This document shows positions 27,117 through 35,120 of a DNA stretch of 64,000 bases, one piece after another. The number at the start of each line of letters is the position of its first letter. The first letter of the stretch is position 1. The translations under genes were made by a program, and so were the position numbers. The DNA is from Methylobacterium sp. Leaf465 (GTDB lineage: Bacteria > Pseudomonadota > Alphaproteobacteria > Rhizobiales > Beijerinckiaceae). The stretch is taken from NCBI RefSeq assembly GCF_001424705.1, contig NZ_LMRA01000044.1, forward strand, positions 170,123-234,122. The letters are read 5' to 3'. Under the pieces are notes generated by a model. That model was not told the DNA's origin. It was given only the letters and a program-made list of their open reading frames with translations, and did no database searches.

Positions 27117-27518
27117 CGATCAACACTCCAACCGGACTTGCCAACCTGGATTTAATCTGAGCCTGACTTGCTGAACTTGCTTCGCATCACTTTCGATTGA
27201 TCCCGTTTCGGCGATCCTTTCGACTTCGCCCGCTTCACAGCCAATCCGGAGACCGCCCTCAAGTTCCGGACGGGTCCCTCAAGGCTGTGGATTCCCGATA
27301 CGGTCCCGATGACCGCAGGACTGTGCGTTGCACGCACCATGCCGCGCCGGGCGCGACAGGGGCGTGACATCCACTATTCTTCGGAATGATGTAAAAAGTC
27401 TGCGTCGATGCTGCGCTGCGGGAGCCGATCCGCCGCGGCGGTCGATTGCCCTGGGCTGTGTCGCAAAAGACGCAGTCCGCATCCGCCCGACGTCCTCCGC
27501 AGCCCCCGCGTCCCGCGA
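27117..27518. other. Intergenic stretch, 402 bp
   Basis: This lies between phoH and the 3' end of the uvrD-type gene, both on the reverse strand, and so should hold the phoH promoter. It is less G+C-rich near 27150-27230 and 27370-27400. No coding frame with similarity, hairpin terminator or RNA was recognised. Confidence 0.45.
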
Positions 27519-29885
27519 TCAGGCCGCCTGGATGAAGCTGTCGAGGACCATCTTCCGGCCGGCCTTGTCGAAATCAACGGTCAGCTTGTTGCCGTCCACA
27601 CCCGCGACGGTGCCCGGGCCGAACTTGGTGTGGAACACCCGCATGTCGACGCTGAAAGCGGAGGGCGCACCCGTCGATTTGGCGATGAGCTCGCCCTCGA
27701 TCTGGCGCGGGCCGCCCCGACTGGCCGGCGAACGGTTGCCGACCCCGTAGCCGTTGGCGTTTCCGGACTGCGCCGTATTGGCCTGGGCCCGCTGCCAGCC
27801 GGGCGTGCCGTAGGACGAGCCGAAGGGCGCCGGGTTCCGGTCGAAGCGCGAGGCCCCGGCCGCGAAGTGGGCGGGGGCATCGATCACGTCGACGCTGTCC
27901 TCGGGCAACTCGTCGATGAAGCGGCTCGGCACCGTGGAGGACCACAGGCCGTGGATACGCCGGTTGACGGCGAAGGACAGCTTGGCGCGCTTGCGGGCCC
28001 GGGTCAGGCCGACATGGGCGAGGCGGCGCTCCTCCTCCAGCCCGGCGCGGCCGCTCTCGTCGAGCGCCCGCTGGTTCGGAAACAGGCCATCCTCCCAGCC
28101 CGGCAGGAAGACGGTGTCGAATTCCAGGCCCTTGGCGGCGTGGAGGGTCATCAGCGAGACCCGGTCGGCCCCCTCCTGCTCGCTGGCCTCCATGACCAGC
28201 GAGACGTGCTCGAGGAAGGCGGCAAGGTCCGGGAACTCCTCCATGGAGCGGACGAACTCCTTGAGGTTCTCCAGGCGTCCGGCGGCGTCGGCCGACTTCT
28301 CCTTCTGCCACATCTCGGTGTAGCCGGATTCCTCCAGGATGGTCTGCGCCACCTCCGAATGCGGCTGGGTTCCCACCAGCCGGGCCCAGCGTGAGAAGCT
28401 CTCGACCAGGGCGCGGACGCCGGACCGGGCGCGGGGCTTCAGCTCGTCGGTCTCCACGACGAGGCGGGCCGCCTGGAGCAGCGGCACCCGCTCGGCCCGG
28501 GCATAGGCGTGCAGCGCCTGCAGGGTGGCGTCGCCGAGGCCTCGCTTGGGCGTGTTGAAGATGCGCTCGAAGGCGAGGTCGTCGGAGGGGTTGGCGGTGA
28601 CGCGCAGATAGGCGAGCGCGTCGCGGATCTCGGCCCGCTCGTAGAAGCGCGGGCCGCCGATGACCCGGTAGGGCAGGCCGAGCTGGACGAACCGGTCCTC
28701 GATCTCGCGCATCTGGGCCGAGATGCGCACCAGCACGGCGATCTCCGAGAGGGGATGCTGCTGGGCCTGGAGACTCTCGATGGCTTCCGCCACCTGGCGG
28801 GCCTCCTCCTCCGAATCCCAGGCGCCCGACACCGTCACCTTCTCGCCGGCGACGTCCTCGGTGCGCAGGGTCTTGCCGAGGCGGCCCTCGTTCCTGGCGA
28901 TGAGGCCGGAGGCGGCGGCGAGGATATGGCCGGTGGAGCGGTAGTTGCGCTCCAGGCGGACCACCACGGCGCCGGGAAAGTCGTGCTCGAAGCGCAGGAT
29001 GTTGTCGACCTCGGCGCCACGCCAGCCGTAGATCGACTGGTCGTCGTCGCCCACGCAGGCGACGTTGCGGTGGCCCTGCGCCAGCAGGCGCAGCCAGAGG
29101 TACTGGGCGACGTTGGTGTCCTGGTACTCGTCCACGAGGATGTAGCGGAAGCGCTGCTGGTAGTTTTCCAGCACGTCGGGGTTCTCGCGCCAGAGCTTGA
29201 GGCAGAGCAGCAGCAGGTCGCCGAAATCGGCGGCGTTGAGGGTCAGGAGCCGGGCCTGATAGGCGGCATAGAGCGCCCCGCCCTTGCCGAAGGCGAAGGC
29301 CTGGGCCTCGCCGGGCGGCACCTGCTCGGGCAGGAGGCCGCGATTCTTCCAGCCGTCGATGGCAGAGGACAGGGCGCGCGCGGGCCAGCGCTTCTCGTCG
29401 ATGTTCTGATCGACGATGACCTGCTTCATCAGCCGCAGCTGGTCGTCCATCCCGAGAATCGTGAAGTCGGAGCGCAGGCCCACCAGTTCGGCGTGCCGGC
29501 GCAGGATCTTGGTGCCGATGGAATGGAAGGTGCCGAGCCAGGGCATGCCCTCGCCGGCCGGCCCGATGAGCCCGCCGATGCGGTGCTTCATCTCGCGGGC
29601 GGCCTTGTTGGTGAAGGTCACCGAGAGGATGTCGAAGGGCCGCGCCTTGGCCGTCGCGATCAGGTGGGCGATGCGCGTCGTCAGCACCCGTGTCTTGCCG
29701 GTGCCGGCCCCGGCCAGCACGAGCACCGGCCCGTCCGTCGCCTCGACGGCGCGGCGCTGCTCGGCGTTCAGCCCTTCGAGGTAGGGCGAGCCCTGCGGCC
29801 GGAGGGAGGCCATGGCACGGGCGGCGATGGAGGTCGGGGCGGCGTCGGAGGCGGATGCGCCGGCCGCGTCGAAGCGTTGAGTCAT
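27519..29885 (-). CDS. uvrD: UvrD/PcrA-type superfamily 1 DNA helicase
   Basis: A 788-residue ATP-dependent 3'-5' helicase. The SF1A motifs are in order: LNAEQRRAVEATDGPVLVLAGAGTGKT (Q motif and Walker A), FTNKAAREM, VDEYQDTN (Walker B), VGDDDQSIYGWRGA, LERNYRS and HAAKGLEF, VGLTRARK. The C-terminal end (DMRVFHTKFGPGTVAGVDG) is a Tudor-like domain (DUF3553) found in PcrA/UvrD proteins, where it contacts RNA polymerase. It functions in excision and mismatch repair. ATG 29885 was chosen because upstream sequence lacks similarity. Confidence 0.94.
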   Translation of the reverse strand: MTQRFDAAGASASDAAPTSIAARAMASLRPQGSPYLEGLNAEQRRAVEATDGPVLVLAGAGTGKTRVLTTRIAHLIATAKARPFDILSVTFTNKAAREMKHRIGGLIGPAGEGMPWLGTFHSIGTKILRRHAELVGLRSDFTILGMDDQLRLMKQVIVDQNIDEKRWPARALSSAIDGWKNRGLLPEQVPPGEAQAFAFGKGGALYAAYQARLLTLNAADFGDLLLLCLKLWRENPDVLENYQQRFRYILVDEYQDTNVAQYLWLRLLAQGHRNVACVGDDDQSIYGWRGAEVDNILRFEHDFPGAVVVRLERNYRSTGHILAAASGLIARNEGRLGKTLRTEDVAGEKVTVSGAWDSEEEARQVAEAIESLQAQQHPLSEIAVLVRISAQMREIEDRFVQLGLPYRVIGGPRFYERAEIRDALAYLRVTANPSDDLAFERIFNTPKRGLGDATLQALHAYARAERVPLLQAARLVVETDELKPRARSGVRALVESFSRWARLVGTQPHSEVAQTILEESGYTEMWQKEKSADAAGRLENLKEFVRSMEEFPDLAAFLEHVSLVMEASEQEGADRVSLMTLHAAKGLEFDTVFLPGWEDGLFPNQRALDESGRAGLEEERRLAHVGLTRARKRAKLSFAVNRRIHGLWSSTVPSRFIDELPEDSVDVIDAPAHFAAGASRFDRNPAPFGSSYGTPGWQRAQANTAQSGNANGYGVGNRSPASRGGPRQIEGELIAKSTGAPSAFSVDMRVFHTKFGPGTVAGVDGNKLTVDFDKAGRKMVLDSFIQAA

Positions 29886-30027
29886 CGCGCATCCCTGGAC
29901 CAAAACGCGAACGGCGTCGAGGGTCGCCCGCGTTTCCGGAGTGGCCCGGCCTCCGCCTCGACGGTCTCCGAGGCTCCATCTCGGAAGCACCTCGTATCCC
30001 GGAGAGTGTCGGATCGGCGATTAAATT

Positions 30028-30044
30028 CATCCGAAAATCGGATG
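30028..30044. promoter_or_regulatory. Palindrome upstream of the DUF4160/DUF2442 pair
   Basis: CATCCGA at 30028-30034 and TCGGATG at 30038-30044 form a perfect 7-bp inverted repeat with an AAA centre, extended outward by AAATTC / GAATTT with a 3-nt offset. It lies 60 bp before the DUF4160 start, in the only A+T-rich part of this gap, as expected for an autoregulatory operator. Confidence 0.5.
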
Positions 30045-30103
30045 AGGAATTTCCGCCAGCCCGGGCCAGGACTATGTCTCGACGGGATGGGTGAGGCGCG
30101 GCG

Positions 30104-30346
30104 ATGGGCGAGCTCTATCAGTCGGGGAGCATCATCATTCGGTTCTATGTCAACGATCATCTGCCGCCGCATTTCCACATCCTGACACCGGATGACGAGG
30201 CTCTCGTGGAGATTGCCACCCTCCGACTGTTGGCCGGCGCCCTGCCGGGCAAGATCGAGCGCGAGGCCCTGGCCTGGGCCGCCGAGAACCGCGCCGCCGT
30301 CGCGGCCGAATGGAATCGGACCAACGCCCGCTTCCCGATTGCCTGA
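30104..30346 (+). CDS. DUF4160 protein, possible toxin-like partner
   Basis: An 80-residue protein fitting DUF4160: the opening GSIIIRFYVNDHLPPHFHI, with its conserved HLPPHFH block, and the IEREALAWAAENRAAVAAEWNR helix are diagnostic. Genes of this family commonly precede a DUF2442 gene, and the pair has been listed among candidate toxin-antitoxin modules; biochemical activity is not established. Here the partner starts 10 bp downstream, with an upstream palindrome, matching such a two-gene module. Confidence 0.85.
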   Translation: MGELYQSGSIIIRFYVNDHLPPHFHILTPDDEALVEIATLRLLAGALPGKIEREALAWAAENRAAVAAEWNRTNARFPIA

Positions 30347-30356
30347 GGAGGTTGCC

Positions 30357-30869
30357 GTGAACGATCCCCTGCCCCGCATCTCAACCGTCATCGCCACGGG
30401 TCCCACCGGCCTCGGCGTGATGTGGCGCGACGACCGGTCCGACCGCGTGGACCTCGCCGGATGGATCGCCACCGGCGGTGAGATCCTGTCGCCTCTGAAC
30501 GATCCGGCCCTGTTCGCGACGGTCCGGCTCGGAGATCACGGGACCTCTGTGGAATGGGGCAGCGAGGACGGGGACCTCGCCATCGATGCGCATCATCTCA
30601 GGCTGATCGCGGACGAACAGCGGCGGTTCGGCCGCGCGGAGGTGACTGCGTGGCAGACAGCCGCCGGACTGTCGAACCAGGAATCCGCGGATTTCCTCGG
30701 CCTCTCGCTGAGCACGTGGAACGCCTACAAGGCGGGCATCAGCGCGGTGCCGACTCCCGTTGCGATGGCGTGTCGGGCGGCCCTGCGCGACCCGATCCTG
30801 CTCGACGCCCATTACCGGCCGCGCAAGCGGGGCCGCCCGCGCCGCGTGGGCGCACCCAGCGCGGCGTAG
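30357..30869 (+). CDS. DUF2442 protein with helix-turn-helix and AT-hook-like tail
   Basis: A 170-residue protein beginning at GTG 30357 after GAGGAGG. The first 85 residues are of DUF2442 type (VDLAGWIATGGEILSPLNDPALFATVRLG). Residues about 98-143 look like an XRE-type helix-turn-helix (GLSNQESADFLGLSLSTWNA). The C-terminus RKRGRPRR contains a GRP core like an AT-hook. The protein is therefore likely the DNA-binding, antitoxin-like half of the DUF4160 pair and may repress the operon through the palindrome upstream. Confidence 0.82.
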   Translation: MNDPLPRISTVIATGPTGLGVMWRDDRSDRVDLAGWIATGGEILSPLNDPALFATVRLGDHGTSVEWGSEDGDLAIDAHHLRLIADEQRRFGRAEVTAWQTAAGLSNQESADFLGLSLSTWNAYKAGISAVPTPVAMACRAALRDPILLDAHYRPRKRGRPRRVGAPSAA

Positions 30870-31086
30870 GGTGGCGCGGTCCGCCGAGCAGAGACCGCGA
30901 CACACTGAGACTCCGGCGGCCAAGGACGGAAGAGGACGGAAACCCGCAACCTCCCGTCGCTGCCGACGATCGATGCGGCAGTCTCACGCAGCGTCGCAGA
31001 ACCTTCGAAAACCGGAACCCGCCTTCCCACCGGCAGGTCGTCTCACCAGATCACGACATCACAGTGCACCTGACAAGGACGCCGCC

Positions 31087-31338
31087 ATGCGTAGCTCCCC
31101 CGCCCTTCTCGCCGGCCTCGCGCTCCTCGCCGCCGGTCCGGCCCTCGCCCAGGTCTCGTCGCGGGGCGTCGACAGCCTGAATGCCACCAACGAGCGCCTG
31201 TCCAACCGCAGCGAACTCCGGGGCATCGAGCAGCGCCAGCAATTCGACACCAACCAGACGCGCCTGCAGATCCAGCGCGGCGACCTGTTCCGGCCGAGCG
31301 CCCCCCCCGCCCCGATCGTCGTTCCGGGCCGTCGCTGA
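31087..31338 (+). CDS. Small exported protein of unknown function
   Basis: An 83-residue protein with AAGGA upstream of ATG 31087. A signal sequence (LLAGLALLAAGPALA) is cleaved about residue 21-22. The mature part is polar and helical (VDSLNATNERLSNRSELRGI, then EQRQQFDTNQTRLQIQRG), ending in a Pro-rich tail (SAPPAPIVVPGRR). It has no cysteines or metal motifs. It may be a periplasmic coiled-coil or cell-surface protein. No family recognised. It lies 118 bp upstream of the AsmA-family gene. Confidence 0.7.
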   Translation: MRSSPALLAGLALLAAGPALAQVSSRGVDSLNATNERLSNRSELRGIEQRQQFDTNQTRLQIQRGDLFRPSAPPAPIVVPGRR

Positions 31339-31455
31339 GCCGCGGCCCCGGGGCGCCGGACGCGGCGCGCCGGCCCTGGCGCGCGCGGGCGTTCCCTGTG
31401 CTATGTCCGCCGACGGAGCGGGGCCCGACCCGGGTGACGAGGCGGAACAGAGACG

Positions 31456-34400
31456 GTGCGTGACATCCTGACCGCGCTGGCGGGCGCCGTCATCCTGCTC
31501 CTCGTCGCGGCGCTCGCCGTCCCGCCCTTCGTGGCCTGGGAGGGCTATCGCGGGACGATCGACCGGACGATCGCGCGCTCCCTCGGGGTCGCGGCTCAGA
31601 CCGAGGGCCGTATCGGTGTCCGGCTCCTGCCCTCGCCGCGCCTCAAGCTCGATCGCCTGCGGCTGGGGTCCGGGGCCGGCGTCGCGCAGAAGCCAGCCCT
31701 CGACCAGCCCCAGCTCGACCTGCAGTGGATCAAGGCCGAGATCGCCCTGGCGCCCCTGCTGAAGGGCGAGATCCTGTTCACCGAGACGCGGGTCGGCCGG
31801 GCGGAGGTCAAGCTCCCCGTCACCGATGGCGAGGCGATGCTCCTGCCCACGCGCGGGCTGTCGGCGGCCCTGCGGCGCGACCTCGCCATCGAGGACCTGT
31901 CGATCCGGCAGTTCGTGCTGACGACCCAGGTGCTCGCGACGGGCCGGACCGAGCAGTTCTACGCCGAGGCCCTTCAGGTCTCCGCGCCCGCCCTCGTCGG
32001 CCCCTGGCGGGCCGAAGGCACGAGCCGGGGCGTCCCCTTCCGGGTCTCGACCGGTGAGCTCGGGCCCGACGGCGTCAACGTGAAGATCGCGGGCGGCGGC
32101 GACACGCAGCCCCGCTTCGAGGCCGATGCCCGCATCGGCCTCGCACCCGCCGGCACGGCGACGGGCGGACGGCGCCTGACCTCGGCGGTGGCCGAAGGCA
32201 GCGCCCGGATCGTCGTCGGGCCGCCGGTCCAGGCGGCGGGCGCCTATCTGCCCTTCTCCCTTGCCGGCAAATTCAAGGGGCGCGGCCTGACGGCCCGATT
32301 CACCGACGTCGCCCTGGAGATCGATCCCGGCGGCCAGGCCCTGCGCCTGGGCGGCTCGGGTCAGCTCGACCTGAAGCAGTGGCGCGGCGCCCTGGCGCTC
32401 TCCGCCCGTCGCCTCGACCTCGACGCCTTCCTGACCTCGGCGGCCGGACAGGCGCTGATCGCCCGCGGCCTGCCGAACACCGGCGGCCGCAACGGCCTCG
32501 GACTGCCGATCATGGTGGACCTGGACCTCGCGGCGGAGAGCCTGGCCCTCGGCCTCGACGAGTGGACGGGGCTGGCCGCCAGCGGCACCCTCGACCGCAC
32601 CGGCGGCGTGGTGCTGCGCCGCCTCGATGTCACCGCGCCGGGCGCCACGGCCCTGGGCGCCAGCGGTGAGATCGACACCGAGACCGGCCTGCGCTTCACC
32701 GGGCGCCTGTCCCTCGACACGCCGGCCTCCGACGGGTTCGGCCGCTACCTGCGGCGCCTCGGGCTCGAAGGCCCGGCCGCGGCGGTGATGGACGGTCGTC
32801 CGGTGCAGGTGAATACCGACCTCTCGGTGGCCGCCGGCACGGTGTCCCTGCGCAACCTGCGCCTCGGGCTCGGCGAGGCCCGCATCACCGGCAATGCCCG
32901 CTACACGGCGGCCGAGGGACCGGCGCGCGGCCGCTTCGATGCACAGCTCGCCGCGCATGGCATCGACATCGCCGCCCTGCCGGTGCTGAGCGGCACCCTC
33001 GCGGACCTGCGGGGCCACGATGTCGGGATCACGCTCCAGGCCCGGGACGTGCGCTACGGGCCCGCCGGCGCTCATTCGGGCAACGGCACCATCGCGGCGA
33101 GCATCCAGTCGGACGGCCCGAGCCTCGTGGTCGACAGCCTCGCCATCACCGACCTGGCCGGCGCCAATGCCAAGCTCTCGGGCCGGATCAGCCCGGACGG
33201 CACGGGCCGGATCGCCGGGCAGGTCTCGGCGGCGGTGGCCGCCCCCCTGTTCGCGCTCCTCGACCGGGTCTGGGTGGCGGAGGCCCGCCGGGTCCCGGCC
33301 TTCCTGCGAAACGGGGCCCTCGACCTCGCGGTCAACCTCGAGCGGGATGCGGGCGCGGCCGACACCCTGCGGGTCGGCGCCAAGGGCGACGCAGCGGGCG
33401 GCACCCTCGACCTCGACCTCCTGAGCCGGGCGGGCCGCATCGACACCCTCGACCTCACCATCGCGACGGCGAACGCGGCCCCCTGGTTCGGGCGCACCGA
33501 TGTCCCGGCCCTGCGCCGGCCCGGATACCTGCGCATCGCCGGCGTACCCGCCCCGTCCGACGGCACCGCGTCTCCCGGGGGGCTCGCCCTGCGCCTGAGC
33601 GGGACGGTCGCCGACATCACCGTCGCGACGGTGCAGCCGATCCTCCTCGACGCCGCCGAGCCCCTGCCGCGAGCCGGCGCGCTTCAGTTCGCCCTGCCCG
33701 ATCTCGCGCCGCTCCTCACCCTGGCGGGCAGCGCCGTGCCGATCCCCGGGCCGCTGCCGGCCGATCTCGGTCTGCGCCTGTCGCGGGCCGGCCCGGACCT
33801 GCGCCTGGGCGTCGTCGGCCGGATCGCCGGCCAGCCCGTCTCGGCCGACCTCACCCGCACGGCCGAGGGCGCGATCGGCGGCAGCGCGTCCCTGACCCGC
33901 CTCGCCCTGCCGCTGCTGGCCAGTGCCACGATCCTGCCGACCGAGGCCCCGCGCGGACCCGGCCAGAGCCCCGCGAGCACGCGGTTCGCGCCGGTTCCGG
34001 CCGGCCGGCCGGCGGTCTCCCTCGGCCTCCGGGTCGACAGCCTCGACCTCGGGCGCGGGCTCACGGCGACCGGCGCGACCCTCGGCGTCACCCTGGACGG
34101 CGAGACCCTGACCCTGCGTGACCTCGACGCGACCCTCGCCGGTGGACGCATCGCGGGACGCGCGACCTCGACACGTCAGGGCGGCGCCGCCGCGCTCTCC
34201 GGCGAGGGCCAGATCACCGATGCGGCGATCCCCGGCTTGGTCGGCCCGGGGCCGGTGGACGGTCGGGTCTCCGCCCAGCTCCGCTTCGGCAGTTCGGGCG
34301 AGAGCCTGACCGGATTGATGAACAACCTCGGCGGCAGCGGCACCCTCACGCTCACCGGCCTCAGCCTGCCGGGGGCCGATCCGGCCGGTCTCGATCGGGC

Positions 34401-35097
34401 GCTGACACGGGCGCTCGCGGAGGACGATCCCCTGCGGGAAGGCCGCCTGCAGGCCCTCGCGGCCGAGGAGCTCGGCGCGGGCCCGCTCACCGTGAAGGGG
34501 CCGGTCTCGAGCCCGGCGAGCCTCGTCGGCGGTACCTTGCGGGCCGGCCCGCTGACCTTGCCCCTCGGATCCGCGCGCTGGAGCGGGACTCTCGGCGTCG
34601 ACCTGCGGGACGCGCGCATCGATGCGCGCGGGTCTCTCCTCGCCGGCCAGGCGCCCAAGGGCTGGAGCGGGGCGAACCCCTCGATCCAGCTCGGCTTCAG
34701 CGGTCCGATCCGAAACCCTGAGCGCAGCATCGACGCCGGACCGGTGACCAACGGGCTCGCCGCCCTGGTGCTCCAGCGCGAACTCGAGAAAATCGAGCTG
34801 TTCGAAGCCGACCAGAGCGAGCGCCAGCGCCGCCGCGCCCGCATCGAGATGGACAGGGCCCGCGCCCTCGCCATCAAGGCCGCGGCGGACAAGCTGGCGG
34901 CCGAGAAAGCGGCCTCCGAGGACGCCGCCCGCCAGGCGCGTCTGCGGGCACAGCAAGCGGCCCAGCAGGAGGCCGAAAGGGCCGCCGAAGAGGCGGCGCG
35001 CCGCCAGCGCAGCGAGCCGGAGCCGCCCCGGGACCGGGACCGGGACCGGGACCGGGACCGGGACCGGGACCGGGAGGGTACGCCCCCGGGCCCCTAG
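31456..35097 (+). CDS. AsmA-family envelope protein with Arg-Asp repeat tail
   Basis: A 1,213-residue protein starting at GTG 31456. A membrane anchor at about residues 3-24 (ILTALAGAVILLLVAALAVP) is followed by the AsmA/chorein-like N-terminal domain (YRGTIDRTIARSLGVAAQTE) and a very long periplasmic beta-rich body, ending in the AsmA_2 C-terminal region (GSGTLTLTGLSLPGADPAGL). Such proteins are thought to bridge the membranes and move phospholipid to the outer membrane. Residues from about 1,110 form an Ala/Glu/Gln-rich helix, then seven perfect Arg-Asp repeats. The gene is convergent with the metalloprotease. Confidence 0.9.
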   Translation: MRDILTALAGAVILLLVAALAVPPFVAWEGYRGTIDRTIARSLGVAAQTEGRIGVRLLPSPRLKLDRLRLGSGAGVAQKPALDQPQLDLQWIKAEIALAPLLKGEILFTETRVGRAEVKLPVTDGEAMLLPTRGLSAALRRDLAIEDLSIRQFVLTTQVLATGRTEQFYAEALQVSAPALVGPWRAEGTSRGVPFRVSTGELGPDGVNVKIAGGGDTQPRFEADARIGLAPAGTATGGRRLTSAVAEGSARIVVGPPVQAAGAYLPFSLAGKFKGRGLTARFTDVALEIDPGGQALRLGGSGQLDLKQWRGALALSARRLDLDAFLTSAAGQALIARGLPNTGGRNGLGLPIMVDLDLAAESLALGLDEWTGLAASGTLDRTGGVVLRRLDVTAPGATALGASGEIDTETGLRFTGRLSLDTPASDGFGRYLRRLGLEGPAAAVMDGRPVQVNTDLSVAAGTVSLRNLRLGLGEARITGNARYTAAEGPARGRFDAQLAAHGIDIAALPVLSGTLADLRGHDVGITLQARDVRYGPAGAHSGNGTIAASIQSDGPSLVVDSLAITDLAGANAKLSGRISPDGTGRIAGQVSAAVAAPLFALLDRVWVAEARRVPAFLRNGALDLAVNLERDAGAADTLRVGAKGDAAGGTLDLDLLSRAGRIDTLDLTIATANAAPWFGRTDVPALRRPGYLRIAGVPAPSDGTASPGGLALRLSGTVADITVATVQPILLDAAEPLPRAGALQFALPDLAPLLTLAGSAVPIPGPLPADLGLRLSRAGPDLRLGVVGRIAGQPVSADLTRTAEGAIGGSASLTRLALPLLASATILPTEAPRGPGQSPASTRFAPVPAGRPAVSLGLRVDSLDLGRGLTATGATLGVTLDGETLTLRDLDATLAGGRIAGRATSTRQGGAAALSGEGQITDAAIPGLVGPGPVDGRVSAQLRFGSSGESLTGLMNNLGGSGTLTLTGLSLPGADPAGLDRALTRALAEDDPLREGRLQALAAEELGAGPLTVKGPVSSPASLVGGTLRAGPLTLPLGSARWSGTLGVDLRDARIDARGSLLAGQAPKGWSGANPSIQLGFSGPIRNPERSIDAGPVTNGLAALVLQRELEKIELFEADQSERQRRRARIEMDRARALAIKAAADKLAAEKAASEDAARQARLRAQQAAQQEAERAAEEAARRQRSEPEPPRDRDRDRDRDRDRDREGTPPGP
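35029..35076 (+). repeat. Hexanucleotide CGGGAC tandem repeat in the AsmA gene
   Basis: Seven perfect CGGGAC units at 35029-35070 plus a variant CGGGAG unit at 35071-35076 encode (Arg-Asp)7-Arg-Glu near the AsmA C-terminus. Six-base units keep the frame on slippage, so the tail length could vary between cells. Confidence 0.9.
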
Positions 35098-35120
35098 CGG
35101 AAGGGGTGGGCGGTACCGTT

